Origin: JAABYT01 sp964194585
Lineage (GTDB): Bacteria > Pseudomonadota > Gammaproteobacteria > HK1
Length of the DNA: 9,042 nucleotides
Assembly: GCA_964194585.1 (NCBI GenBank)
Contig: CAXMNG010000314.1
Coordinates: forward strand, 1 to 9,042
Direction: 5' to 3'
A model generated the notes under the pieces. The model searched no databases. It had not been told where the DNA came from and was given only the letters and a program-made list of their open reading frames with translations. Each line of letters begins with the position of its first letter. The first letter of the stretch is position 1. A program made the position numbers and the translations under genes. Below are positions 1-7,132 of this stretch, piece by piece.

Positions 1-1
1 C

Positions 2-343
2 GTATCACTGATATTCGAAAAAGCGGCGGTTCGATTTTTGGGAGATGAGCTCAAGAAGTACAAATCTTCCGAGATTGCCGAGCGAGGCTTTTGTGGAAAC
101 TGTGGCACGAGCATTACCAACACGCACCACACTCCAAACGAGTCGGCTTTCTACGCAATCAGGCTCGGGTCCATGGACAACCCCAAAGATTTCCCGCCTA
201 CGTTTCATTGGGGGATTGAGAATAAGCTCCCATGGTTGGACATCAACGATGACCTTCCAAGAATCAGGTCCGACGAAGACGACGATATACAAGTGCGTTG
301 GGGTGCTGTAGGGCGGCCAAAGCTAAAGGATCAACTTCCTTGA
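2..343 (+). CDS. GFA-family (glutathione-dependent formaldehyde-activating-like) zinc protein, C-terminal part
   Basis: The reading frame is open from the first bases of the window to a TGA at 341-343, so this is the last 113 residues of a protein whose start lies outside. The visible part fits the C-terminal half of the GFA/CENP-V fold. It has a hydrophobic strand followed by a KYKSS turn, then RGFCGNCGTSI, which holds a CxxC zinc-ligand pair. Next come a GSMDNP turn (the 'GsLDdP' position of the family) and an acidic LPWLDINDDLP segment. The N-terminal CxCG zinc motifs must be upstream and cannot be checked. Family members are small cytoplasmic zinc proteins; most have no proven activity, and the formaldehyde-glutathione role applies to only a few. 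A TTG at 38 could be read as a start, but homology-like sequence continues upstream of it, so I treat the gene as truncated by the window edge. No partner gene is visible. Confidence 0.85.
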   Translation, partial: VSLIFEKAAVRFLGDELKKYKSSEIAERGFCGNCGTSITNTHHTPNESAFYAIRLGSMDNPKDFPPTFHWGIENKLPWLDINDDLPRIRSDEDDDIQVRWGAVGRPKLKDQLP

Positions 344-480
344 TACCAATTGGGCTTTCGGAGTCTCGCTCGGGCGCGGGTGCTCCGGGTCTTACCGTCG
401 CCGTTGACCGTTCAGCCAGTGTCTGCTATTCGGCGGGGCAGCGTGGAATCGGTCCGATCGAGGAATGACCGCTTCGGGTT

Positions 481-560
481 GCGACCTCAACCGGTCGATG
501 CAACATCTAATCTCTAGGCTTTAGAGAGGGGGATGTTGAAAATGAAGCAGCGACCGAGGG
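481..560 (+). mobile_element. Putative left-end remnant of an IS30-family insertion sequence
   Basis: The sequence GACCTCAACCGGTCGATGCAA at 483-503 resembles, from memory, the terminal inverted repeat of a group of IS30-family elements. About 40 bases further on comes a GA-rich ribosome-binding stretch (524-532) and ATG at 542 followed by codons for MKQRPR. This matches how I remember the transposase of that group beginning. After these few codons the frame no longer looks like an IS30 helix-turn-helix region. Nothing resembling the DDE catalytic domain or a right-end repeat occurs before the cyclase gene at 768. The best reading is a deletion remnant that keeps one end and the start of the transposase. 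The identification rests on recall of the end sequence and on six residues, so a chance resemblance is possible. Confidence 0.35.
501..538. repeat. Two-tier inverted repeat (hairpin)
   Basis: The outer arms CAACATC (501-507) and GATGTTG (532-538) are perfectly complementary over 7 bp. Inside them TCTCTA (511-516) and TAGAGA (522-527) pair over 6 bp around a 5-base loop, GGCTT. The two stems are separated by an asymmetric internal loop (TAA opposite GGGG). The structure spans the possible ribosome-binding site and the ATG at 533 of the putative IS30 remnant, so it could once have limited transposase translation. It lacks a T run and does not look like an intrinsic terminator. Confidence 0.6.
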
Positions 561-767
561 CTGATTCGCTGCACCCTACGACTACGTTGCAGTGCGTCAA
601 CCGGAAATCGGCTATCCCCGATTATTCCCCTATCGCCAGCGAACGGCTGCTTCAACTGAAAGCAGTCACCGAGCGACGGATTGCGACCGGCGGACGCCGA
701 CCCAAAGGCGACGGCGCATCTCGTTCCCAACGTTACGCTCCTGCCCGCCGAGGAATCGGAGGAAGGA

Positions 768-3700
768 TTAGGAGAGCTCTGCTAAGAGATCGCCCGCCTG
801 CGATAGAAGAGGTGTATCAAATCCCTCACTAAACTGCTCGTAGATGGGAACAAGTAGCTCTCGGGCAGCAGCCGTTTGCCCACGGCTCCGATACAGCTTC
901 GCGAGCGAGATCGCCGGCGGCAGAGCAAATAACGGTGCGCCTATCGCCTGCGCTGAACGGAGTGCCTCAGTGAACGAATCGGCGGATCCCACAGCGTCTG
1001 TCCCTGTAGAACCAGCAGAGAGGCTCTGCTCAATAACGCCGAGCGTATGGCGTGCGCGAGACTCATAAACCGACTGCCCGGTCTCGCTGCACGACCTTAT
1101 CGCCTTATGGGCGGCGATGAGAGCGTCTTCGTAATGACCTTCCGTCTGCAGCGCCTCTGCCAATGCGGTGAAATACATCGGCATACGAGTAACTTGCCCC
1201 GTTGCCCTGACGGAATCCATCGCTTCCAAGATTCGGCGATGTGCCCCGGCGTTTGGTGCGGCATGCGCCTCAGCCCAGGCATCAAAGATCACGCCTACTG
1301 CGCGGTACCACTTGGCGCCTAGTTCATCGCAGACCTCCAGAAACGCCTGCGAGGAAGCCTGAATCCCGGACACGTCATACTTCCAGAACGAGACAAGCAA
1401 CGGGACAAGCCGTGCAATCGCGAGGGTCGGCAAGTGCTCAAGGACTTGGGCCCACCGCAATGCTTCACTCATCGCTTGGTCCGCGTGCTGTGCGCGACCG
1501 CGCAATGCCTCAGCCATTGCCGCGTGGAAGTGTGCGCACATCTTTGGGTCGTGGTTGCCGAATTGGTATCTCAACTCTCGGTGCTCTTCAGCGTCGTACA
1601 TCGCCAGGCCGGCATCGGTGCTCCTGCAGACCTGCTCCAGCTGTCCATAATGCATGTTGTACGTCCACACGGAATGATGTGTCTCGAGCAGATGCGCAGA
1701 GCGACCAGATTTTTTGCTCATCCGACCCATCAGGTTTGCTAATTCTTCGACCTGGGCACGGTCACCACGCTGCATATGCAGGTACCATAACCCCCACGCG
1801 AGGGGGAACTTTACGTCCGGCGGACTTTGGAGGCGGTCCGCGAGCGCGAGAGACTTTTCAAACGCCTCCTCGGCTGACTTGGAGGCGTCTCCCTCTTCCA
1901 TCATCAGTAGCGGGCTCAGCGCTGACCGCAATGCGAGCTCGCTTGTCGGCATCTCAGTTCCCGCTTCTTCAATCAGAGCAATGCCTCGTCGATAATGCTC
2001 GATAGCCTCTTGGTTCGCTGAACGGGCGGCAGCGGCTCGACCCGCTTGCTCCCAATATTCGAGCGCCTTTTCGATCAAGTGCCCTTCGCTCGCGTGATGG
2101 GCGAGGATTTCTCGTGCAGTATCCGGGCGAAGCTCCTCCAGCGCTGAGAGCACCTTGCCGTGCAAGGACTGGCGGAGACTCTTCAGCATGCTGTCGTAGG
2201 CAGCATCCCTCACCAAGGCGTGTTTGAATCGGTAGATGCCACGCGGCCCATCACCTCGTCGGTAGAGCAGACCCGACTGATGAAGCTCCTCGAGGCCTTT
2301 CAAGAGCACCTCGTTGTTTCCGTCCCACGCTTCACGCAGAATGTCCTCGCTAAACTCCCGCCCGATGACCGAGCCCCACTGTGCCACCTGCTTCCCGAGC
2401 TCGAGCGCGTCGAGGCCAGCCATCAAGGAGTCTTGCAGAGTGGCAGGGACAGCTCGCTCCTCTCCCTTGTCCGAACGAGATTGCATTACTGCACGAGTCA
2501 ACTCTTCGATGAATAACGGGTTGCCACCCGCTCTGCTCACGATGTCTTCGAGTAGCTCGGGTGCCCGCACTGAGCTCGCTTCCACGACCGACGCGGCAAG
2601 ACGTTCGCTCTCATCACGCGATAATCGAGAAAGATTCATGAGATGAACGTGCGCGAAGTCACTCCAAGCCGCATAAAATCCGGGACGCGCCGTACAGATC
2701 ACCAACACGCGAGCTTCTTCGATCGCTTCCACTAGCTGCCCAAGTAACTCTCGGGTCGACGGGTCTGCCCAGTGGAGGTCTTCGAATATGCACGTCACGG
2801 GCGCGCGCCGAGATAGTGTCTGGACGTAACGCACCTGCCAAGCAAGTAGGTTCTCCCGTCGCTGTTGCGCGTCAACCGTCTCTGCTTCTGGGTACCGCCC
2901 CTCGGTCGGGATAGAGAGCAGGTCTGCCAAAAGACCGGCCGAGTCTGCTAATGCCGGATCGGTCTCAGCTAGCCATTCCTCTAAGCGCGAGAGCCGCTCC
3001 CGGCTATCCCGGACGTTTACGAAATCAAGTGCCTCCTCCAGAGCCTGCACTACGGGGTGTAATGCACTGTTGGCCAAATACGGCGAGCATTGCAGGAGCA
3101 GTAGTTCATGAGGGCGAAGGGCGATCTGGGAACGAAACTGTTCCAGGAGTCTCGATTTACCGATCCCTGGCTCACCCACGAGAACCACCGCTTGTCCGCG
3201 GCCGTTTTCGACCTGTTTCCATCGCCGCTGGAGGAGCTCCATTTCCTCTTCGCGACCCGTGAAGGGGCTGAGCCGAGAATTCGTTCGAGCGGCGAAACGT
3301 GTCTGCCCGGACCGCGCAGCCTTCACCCGGTAGAGTGCGGTTTGGCCGGACATTCCCTTCAGTTGTCGAGGTGGGAGCGTCTCGAGCGTGAAGTAGCCAG
3401 AGACCAGCCCATGGGTGATATCGGAGATGAGGACCGCATTCTCGGGCGCTTCGCCTTGAAGCCGCGCTGCCAAGTTCGGTGTCGACCCCAAGGCGGCCAG
3501 TTCGGAATGACCCGTCGTGCCGGTCGAAAGCACGTCCCCCACGACTGCGAGCCCCGTCGCGATGCCTACCCGTACCTTCACATCGGCATCGTGAGGATGC
3601 TCGAGCGCGACGACGGATTGAACGACGGCGAGTCCGGCTCGTACGGCACGCTCCGCATCATCTTCACGCGCTTGCGGGTAGCCGAAGTAGACAAGCAATC

Positions 3701-4121
3701 CGTCACCTTGGTGGCGGGCAATGAACCCGTCGAAACGCTCTACGGCCTCTACTACCGTCGTGCGAAATCCATCGAGCAGATCCCGATACTCTTCCACGTC
3801 CATGCGCTCGCCGAGTTCAACTGATCCGACTAAGTCGCAGAACATGACGGTGAGTTGGCGGCGTTCGACCGTGCCCCCCCTGGGGGCTTCAGGGACGGGA
3901 CCCGCGGCTTGTTCCGAGATTTGAGGAGGCTCGTCGGCCGGAGCGTTGGCGGATGCTATGGCCCCGAGGAGTCGCTTGCGCGGCCCCATCGGGAGACCAA
4001 GTTTTTCGAGGTCCTCCTCGGTCAGGTAGACAAGATCGTGAACCTCGATCTCATTCTCGACAAATACCGTGGCGTACTTGCCTAGGCCATGGCCTTCAAG
4101 CCAGCTTCCAATTTTATTCAA
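768..4121 (-). CDS. SAM domain - class III nucleotidyl cyclase - STAND ATPase - TPR-like signalling protein
   Basis: A 1117-residue cytoplasmic protein without membrane segments. Residues 1-60 form a SAM domain of the type found in front of bacterial cyclases. Residues 86-270 are a class III adenylate/guanylate cyclase domain. Both metal-binding aspartates are present (D96 in MFCDLVGS, D140 in QGDGLL), as are the transition-state residues N216 and R220 (PNLAARLQG). Residues 285-545 are an AAA/STAND ATPase with Walker A GEPGIGKS (316-323), a Walker B-like IFEDLHWAD (445-453) and the family's GGNPLFIEEL segment (532-541). From about 680 to the end there are helical TPR-like repeats, probably a sensor or partner-binding platform. 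The expected product is cAMP, but the two purine-specificity positions are unusual (R136, S213). TTG at 4119-4121 is the start because no ATG, GTG or other TTG precedes it in frame before an upstream stop, and the SAM domain begins directly after it. Ligand and output are unknown. Confidence 0.94.
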   Translation of the reverse strand: MNKIGSWLEGHGLGKYATVFVENEIEVHDLVYLTEEDLEKLGLPMGPRKRLLGAIASANAPADEPPQISEQAAGPVPEAPRGGTVERRQLTVMFCDLVGSVELGERMDVEEYRDLLDGFRTTVVEAVERFDGFIARHQGDGLLVYFGYPQAREDDAERAVRAGLAVVQSVVALEHPHDADVKVRVGIATGLAVVGDVLSTGTTGHSELAALGSTPNLAARLQGEAPENAVLISDITHGLVSGYFTLETLPPRQLKGMSGQTALYRVKAARSGQTRFAARTNSRLSPFTGREEEMELLQRRWKQVENGRGQAVVLVGEPGIGKSRLLEQFRSQIALRPHELLLLQCSPYLANSALHPVVQALEEALDFVNVRDSRERLSRLEEWLAETDPALADSAGLLADLLSIPTEGRYPEAETVDAQQRRENLLAWQVRYVQTLSRRAPVTCIFEDLHWADPSTRELLGQLVEAIEEARVLVICTARPGFYAAWSDFAHVHLMNLSRLSRDESERLAASVVEASSVRAPELLEDIVSRAGGNPLFIEELTRAVMQSRSDKGEERAVPATLQDSLMAGLDALELGKQVAQWGSVIGREFSEDILREAWDGNNEVLLKGLEELHQSGLLYRRGDGPRGIYRFKHALVRDAAYDSMLKSLRQSLHGKVLSALEELRPDTAREILAHHASEGHLIEKALEYWEQAGRAAAARSANQEAIEHYRRGIALIEEAGTEMPTSELALRSALSPLLMMEEGDASKSAEEAFEKSLALADRLQSPPDVKFPLAWGLWYLHMQRGDRAQVEELANLMGRMSKKSGRSAHLLETHHSVWTYNMHYGQLEQVCRSTDAGLAMYDAEEHRELRYQFGNHDPKMCAHFHAAMAEALRGRAQHADQAMSEALRWAQVLEHLPTLAIARLVPLLVSFWKYDVSGIQASSQAFLEVCDELGAKWYRAVGVIFDAWAEAHAAPNAGAHRRILEAMDSVRATGQVTRMPMYFTALAEALQTEGHYEDALIAAHKAIRSCSETGQSVYESRARHTLGVIEQSLSAGSTGTDAVGSADSFTEALRSAQAIGAPLFALPPAISLAKLYRSRGQTAAARELLVPIYEQFSEGFDTPLLSQAGDLLAELS

Positions 4122-4202
4122 GCGTCTGCCCCAAGGTTGCCCGAAACCCCAGCGATAACCTTAACTCCAGGCGAATCCTCGGGCCAATCTCGGGCAGGTG
4201 CA

Positions 4203-4214
4203 ACGACCGGTCGT
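4203..4214. promoter_or_regulatory. Perfect 12-bp palindrome, possible operator
   Basis: ACGACCGGTCGT is its own reverse complement. It sits in the divergent spacer, about 80 bp upstream of the cyclase start and about 195 bp upstream of the cytochrome gene, a position compatible with an operator for the cyclase gene. No second copy was noticed elsewhere in the window. The binding protein is unknown, and a chance palindrome is possible in GC-rich DNA. Confidence 0.25.
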
Positions 4215-4344
4215 GGCCGATAGTACCAGTCAGGTAGCTGGAACTGAATGACGCTGTTGCGTTGTTGCCGTTCAGATTGGACACCATTACGGCCCTTGAG
4301 CTGTCGTCTCCATGAGCGTTAAACTCGTGTCTCCGTGATGAAGA

Positions 4345-4375
4345 TTGTTATCGGGCTAAACTGGGGAAAAATACT
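4345..4375 (+). promoter_or_regulatory. Weak sigma70-like promoter candidate for the cytochrome gene
   Basis: TTGTTA at 4345-4350 could be a -35 element. An A-rich block (GGGGAAAAATACT) follows, with possible -10 hexamers at 4368-4375 and a spacer of 17 to 19 bases depending on the hexamer chosen. It lies about 35 bases upstream of the cytochrome start codon. The match to consensus is partial. Confidence 0.22.
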
Positions 4376-4409
4376 GACCTAAGAGCCGAGCGGGTCAAGA
4401 GAGGGAAAC

Positions 4410-4808
4410 ATGCGGATTCTTCCCGTGGTGACGTTCGCGTTCGTTTCACTTCTTGTCTATCTTCCGGGAGCCTACGCGGATGATGTAAGCGAAGGGAGGG
4501 ACATCTTCATCCGGCGATGCCTCGGTTGTCATGCATTCGCGTGCAACAAGCAGGGACCGCGACTAGGCGGTCTGTTCGGCCGGAATGCAGGTAGCGTGGA
4601 AGACTACGGTTACTATTCCGAGGCTCTAAAAAACAATGAAATTGTCTGGAGCGAAAAGACGCTCAACGAGTGGTTCAAGGACCCAGGCAAGATCGCTCCA
4701 CAGAGCGTTATGGCAACCAACGGGAAAGTTGAAGATCCCGCGCAACGCAGAAAGTTGATCTCATTCCTCAAGACGGAAGACCCGACGATTAACATTTGTC
4801 CTCAGTAG
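4410..4808 (+). CDS. Secreted class I cytochrome c (c2/c550-like), monoheme
   Basis: A 132-residue electron carrier for the periplasm. Residues 1-23 form a Sec signal peptide: a basic start, a hydrophobic core at about 5-19, and an AYA cleavage site before DD. The mature part has one heme-attachment motif, C37-L-G-C40-H41, with H41 as proximal ligand. Then come GPRLGGLFGR (49-58), typical of soluble class I cytochromes, the YYSEALKNN helix (68-76), and M101 as the likely distal heme ligand. Two further cysteines, C45 shortly after the heme motif and C130 near the C-terminus, are not needed for heme binding and might form a disulfide. The ATG at 4410 is preceded by AGAGGG with a four-base gap. 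The gene stands alone: its left neighbour is divergent and its right neighbour convergent, ending 19 bp away. No oxidase or dehydrogenase partner is visible, so the electron donor and acceptor are unknown. Confidence 0.92.
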   Translation: MRILPVVTFAFVSLLVYLPGAYADDVSEGRDIFIRRCLGCHAFACNKQGPRLGGLFGRNAGSVEDYGYYSEALKNNEIVWSEKTLNEWFKDPGKIAPQSVMATNGKVEDPAQRRKLISFLKTEDPTINICPQ

Positions 4809-4827
4809 TAGAGGGCGAGGCAGAGTA

Positions 4828-5841
4828 TCAATCGAGAACCCGAAACGCCGTAAAAGCACTGCTCGGTAGCTTTCCCTTCCACTCCCGGTCGCCGCCGACG
4901 GCCGGCTCGACGGTCGGTGCACGGTAGACGATGCGAAAACTGTCGTTGTTCGCGTACCTGCCTATTTCGCCAGTGTGACCGTCCACGTTCACGTACCAGC
5001 GCGGCTCACTGAGATCCAGCGACACGGTATAGGCCTCGCCGGGCGCAAGCTCGATGAGGTCGTCACCGTACACCCGGATGTCCCGGCATCCTTCATACGC
5101 CGCGCGGTACTGCCTGGCCACCCTGGCTGTCGTTTCCATATGGAAACCGCAATGGTTGCCGGGATCGGCGACTATCAGCGGCGCCTCGGAAACGTTCTGC
5201 AAAGTGATCTCGAGCTTGGGGCTCAAGGGCTCCGTGACTTCATCGGGGTTCGTATTGCGGTTGCGACGATGGAAGCGCAGCATTTTCAGGCTCATGCCCA
5301 AGCTGCTCCAACGAAAATCCCGAATCACGGCGGTGCCACCCGAGCTGACGGCGACCTCCACTTCCATGGGTACCTGCAGGCTGTTGCGCGTACCCCGTCG
5401 GCGCTCGATATCCTTTCCTCTGCCCTGCTCCACGAATAGCTGCTCGATTCCATACTTTACGGCCACGGCGCCGCCTGCGCGCACGATGCGCCAGTCATTG
5501 CTGACCCGGCCGCGCAGGAATATGCCGTCGCCGGGCCTTTCATCGGTAAGATAGTCGAGATCGTAGAGATCTCCCTCTCCCTTCTTGAGCACGGCGTAAA
5601 CGGGATAACCCTTTTCCTTTGCATGATCGTGCACGCTTTCGCGGATCTGCCCGGGGGCGATCGCGGAAATCTCATAACGTAGCCGTACGAAATCCCCGCG
5701 AAAGGGATCCCGCGGGTCGATGGGCGCGGTGCGCAATCGGACTCTCTCGCCGGTGCTCAGAATGAATTCCCGCTCGCCCGCCATGACGCCAAGCACCAGC
5801 ACTTGAGCTGCTATGCAAACGAGTATCAGGATCCTACGCAT
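4828..5841 (-). CDS. GDYXXLXY-domain envelope protein with C-terminal extension
   Basis: A 337-residue protein. Residues 4-21 form one hydrophobic segment, a signal peptide or membrane anchor, after MRR, so most of the protein probably faces the periplasm. The family signature is RGDFVRLRY (48-56), with Phe in place of the usual Tyr. It is followed by the second conserved block YGIEQLFVEQGRG (130-142), as in GDYXXLXY (PF14345) proteins. These proteins are usually under about 200 residues. Here about 140 more residues (roughly 200-337) follow, rich in beta strands, with LEITLQNVSEAPL, ELAPGEAYTVSLDL and the cysteines C231 and C252. This looks like an Ig-like beta sandwich. The gene starts inside the end of the DUF2157 gene (8-bp overlap, ATGCGTAG), with GCAGGG eight bases before its ATG, so the two are translationally coupled. 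This gene pairing recurs in proteobacteria. The molecular function is unknown. Confidence 0.87.
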   Translation of the reverse strand: MRRILILVCIAAQVLVLGVMAGEREFILSTGERVRLRTAPIDPRDPFRGDFVRLRYEISAIAPGQIRESVHDHAKEKGYPVYAVLKKGEGDLYDLDYLTDERPGDGIFLRGRVSNDWRIVRAGGAVAVKYGIEQLFVEQGRGKDIERRRGTRNSLQVPMEVEVAVSSGGTAVIRDFRWSSLGMSLKMLRFHRRNRNTNPDEVTEPLSPKLEITLQNVSEAPLIVADPGNHCGFHMETTARVARQYRAAYEGCRDIRVYGDDLIELAPGEAYTVSLDLSEPRWYVNVDGHTGEIGRYANNDSFRIVYRAPTVEPAVGGDREWKGKLPSSAFTAFRVLD

Positions 5842-7132
5842 GGCTGGCGCCCTGCAGCTTCTTGCGGTGCGAATAGAAGTTGCCGATCAAGAACAACCCT
5901 GCTCCCAGAGCGAGGAAGAACAGCGACCGCATCAAGAGGTCGTCGAATAGATCGATGAAGCGCGCGAATGCCAGTGCCGAGAACAACACGCATCCCAGAC
6001 TCACCTGCTTCCAGTTCAGTCGACCCGTGCCGCGCACAATCATGACGACACAATGCCCCAGAAAAATGAGATTGAATGCGAACACGACGATGCCCACGTC
6101 TCCACGTGACGCTCCGAACTGCGCGATCAATACGAGCAGCATGGCGAGCAGTATCAGTCCCGTTTCCCAGCGTCGAATCCCATCGGCCCGTTGCCAGGCT
6201 CCGGTGGCGAGAAGGACTGCCCAGGCGAGCAGCGAAGCAATCAAAGGAGCGATGACGTACGACCACTCCAGCATGCCCTCAGGATTCAGGCGAACCAGTT
6301 CCCGTGCAACCTCGTGGAAGCTGAACAGATAGAGGAGAACCAGGTAGACGCTGTATCCCACGACACTGAAAAGCGGCGCACTCTCGGGAAATGCGCTTCG
6401 CGTGCTTAGCCTGCCTGCCGCCAGATGCAGGCAGGCGAGGTAGAAGAGCGCCGCAATGACCAGATCGCCCTCCACCTGCCCGGCGCTGAAGACAAACAGC
6501 GTGATGAAGGCGACCAGCGCGAAGAACAACAGGACGCGCGAGCGTTGCATCCAGGCCAGCGGCAGTACGCCGAGCAGCACGACCCACGACCCCCAATGAG
6601 TGGGAGAAGAAAAGTCGAACACCTCGAAGCTGCCCCAGAGAAACACGAGCAGTACCGCCATCAGGCCCTGGGCAACCGATGGCATCGCCCAGGCCAGGGC
6701 GAGGGCGCCGATTCCCCAGACGAAAAAGGCGTTCGGATAGTGCTCGTCGATATGGTAGATCTGCGCTACCAGCCATATTCCTGCGCCGAACAGCATCGTG
6801 CCCATTACGTGCAGGCTCTCCACCAGGCTGCGTTTCGCATCGGCCGAGGCGGACAGATAGAAACCGGTGCCGTGGGTCGCCAGCACGGCGCCGAAAACCA
6901 ACGCCAGCTTGGTGACCTTGTGCATGTCCGCCCAGTTATAAGCAAAGAACAGGATGATGCCGAGGCCGAACACGATCGCGCCGACGGAAGAGACGATGAT
7001 GCGGCTCCAGGGAGTATCTTGATCGCTGACGGGATAACGGGCCCGCAGGGCCTCGGCCTGCCCCGCGTCGATCAGGCCCTCGTCGAGCCAGGTGCCGATT
7101 TGGTCCCGCAGCCAGCGCGTACGTCTGCTCAT
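5834..7132 (-). CDS. DUF2157 polytopic inner-membrane protein
   Basis: A 432-residue membrane protein. The N-terminal cytoplasmic part (1-40) has the family's short helical segment (WLRDQIGTWLDEGLI, then AEALRARYPV). About 13-14 hydrophobic helices follow, from residue 45 to 418, and a short basic tail ends in SHRKK and ASHA. Conserved DUF2157 (PF09925) features are FFAYNWADM at 62-70 and AQIYHIDEHYPNAFFVWG at about 123-140. I chose ATG at 7130-7132, giving MSRRTRWLRD, because homologous sequence begins there. The frame is open further upstream to 7297, but that extension has no domain character and would nearly reach the divergent kinase gene. A TTG in frame seven codons upstream of the ATG is a possible alternative start. 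The ribosome-binding site is weak (CCAGG directly before ATG). The gene forms an operon with the overlapping GDYXXLXY gene. The function is unknown; a role in envelope homeostasis or transport is a guess. Confidence 0.9.
   Translation of the reverse strand: MSRRTRWLRDQIGTWLDEGLIDAGQAEALRARYPVSDQDTPWSRIIVSSVGAIVFGLGIILFFAYNWADMHKVTKLALVFGAVLATHGTGFYLSASADAKRSLVESLHVMGTMLFGAGIWLVAQIYHIDEHYPNAFFVWGIGALALAWAMPSVAQGLMAVLLVFLWGSFEVFDFSSPTHWGSWVVLLGVLPLAWMQRSRVLLFFALVAFITLFVFSAGQVEGDLVIAALFYLACLHLAAGRLSTRSAFPESAPLFSVVGYSVYLVLLYLFSFHEVARELVRLNPEGMLEWSYVIAPLIASLLAWAVLLATGAWQRADGIRRWETGLILLAMLLVLIAQFGASRGDVGIVVFAFNLIFLGHCVVMIVRGTGRLNWKQVSLGCVLFSALAFARFIDLFDDLLMRSLFFLALGAGLFLIGNFYSHRKKLQGASHA

Larger units (their letters stand above)
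344..767. other. Gene-free region with mobile-element debris
   Basis: This stretch of 424 bases lies between two convergent genes. I see no convincing protein gene. The open frame at 533-832 gives a low-complexity, Arg-rich product with no recognisable motif, and it runs into the cyclase gene on the other strand. The stretch does contain an IS30-like left-end fragment, a two-tier hairpin and three loosely related short motifs of the form TG(A/T)C(C/T)GCTTTCGG-like, at 420-434, 465-477 and inverted at 656-668. No clear intrinsic terminator (GC stem plus T run) was found for either flanking gene. Confidence 0.6.

Noticed and set aside
533..832. Plus-strand frame of 99 residues in the gene-poor region
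   Set aside because: It is Arg-rich, lacks any motif after the first residues and overlaps the end of the cyclase gene. At most its first codons are an IS30 transposase remnant.
1241..2005. 254-residue open frame on the plus strand
   Set aside because: It lies wholly antisense to the TPR-like part of the cyclase. Its composition is Arg/Pro/Ser-rich, as expected of a GC-rich shadow, and it has no domain.
3108..3824. 238-residue plus-strand frame
   Set aside because: Antisense to the cyclase and ATPase domains, whose conserved motifs are clear on the minus strand.
768..4121. Possible anti-phage signalling protein, because of the cyclase and STAND domains
   Set aside because: The cyclase is class III and not a CD-NTase or Pycsar-type with an adjacent effector gene. 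The neighbours are a cytochrome and mobile-element debris, so nothing supports a defence role.
4809..4827. Bidirectional terminator between the convergent cytochrome and GDYXXLXY genes
   Set aside because: Only 19 bases separate the genes, and they contain no GC-rich stem or T run.
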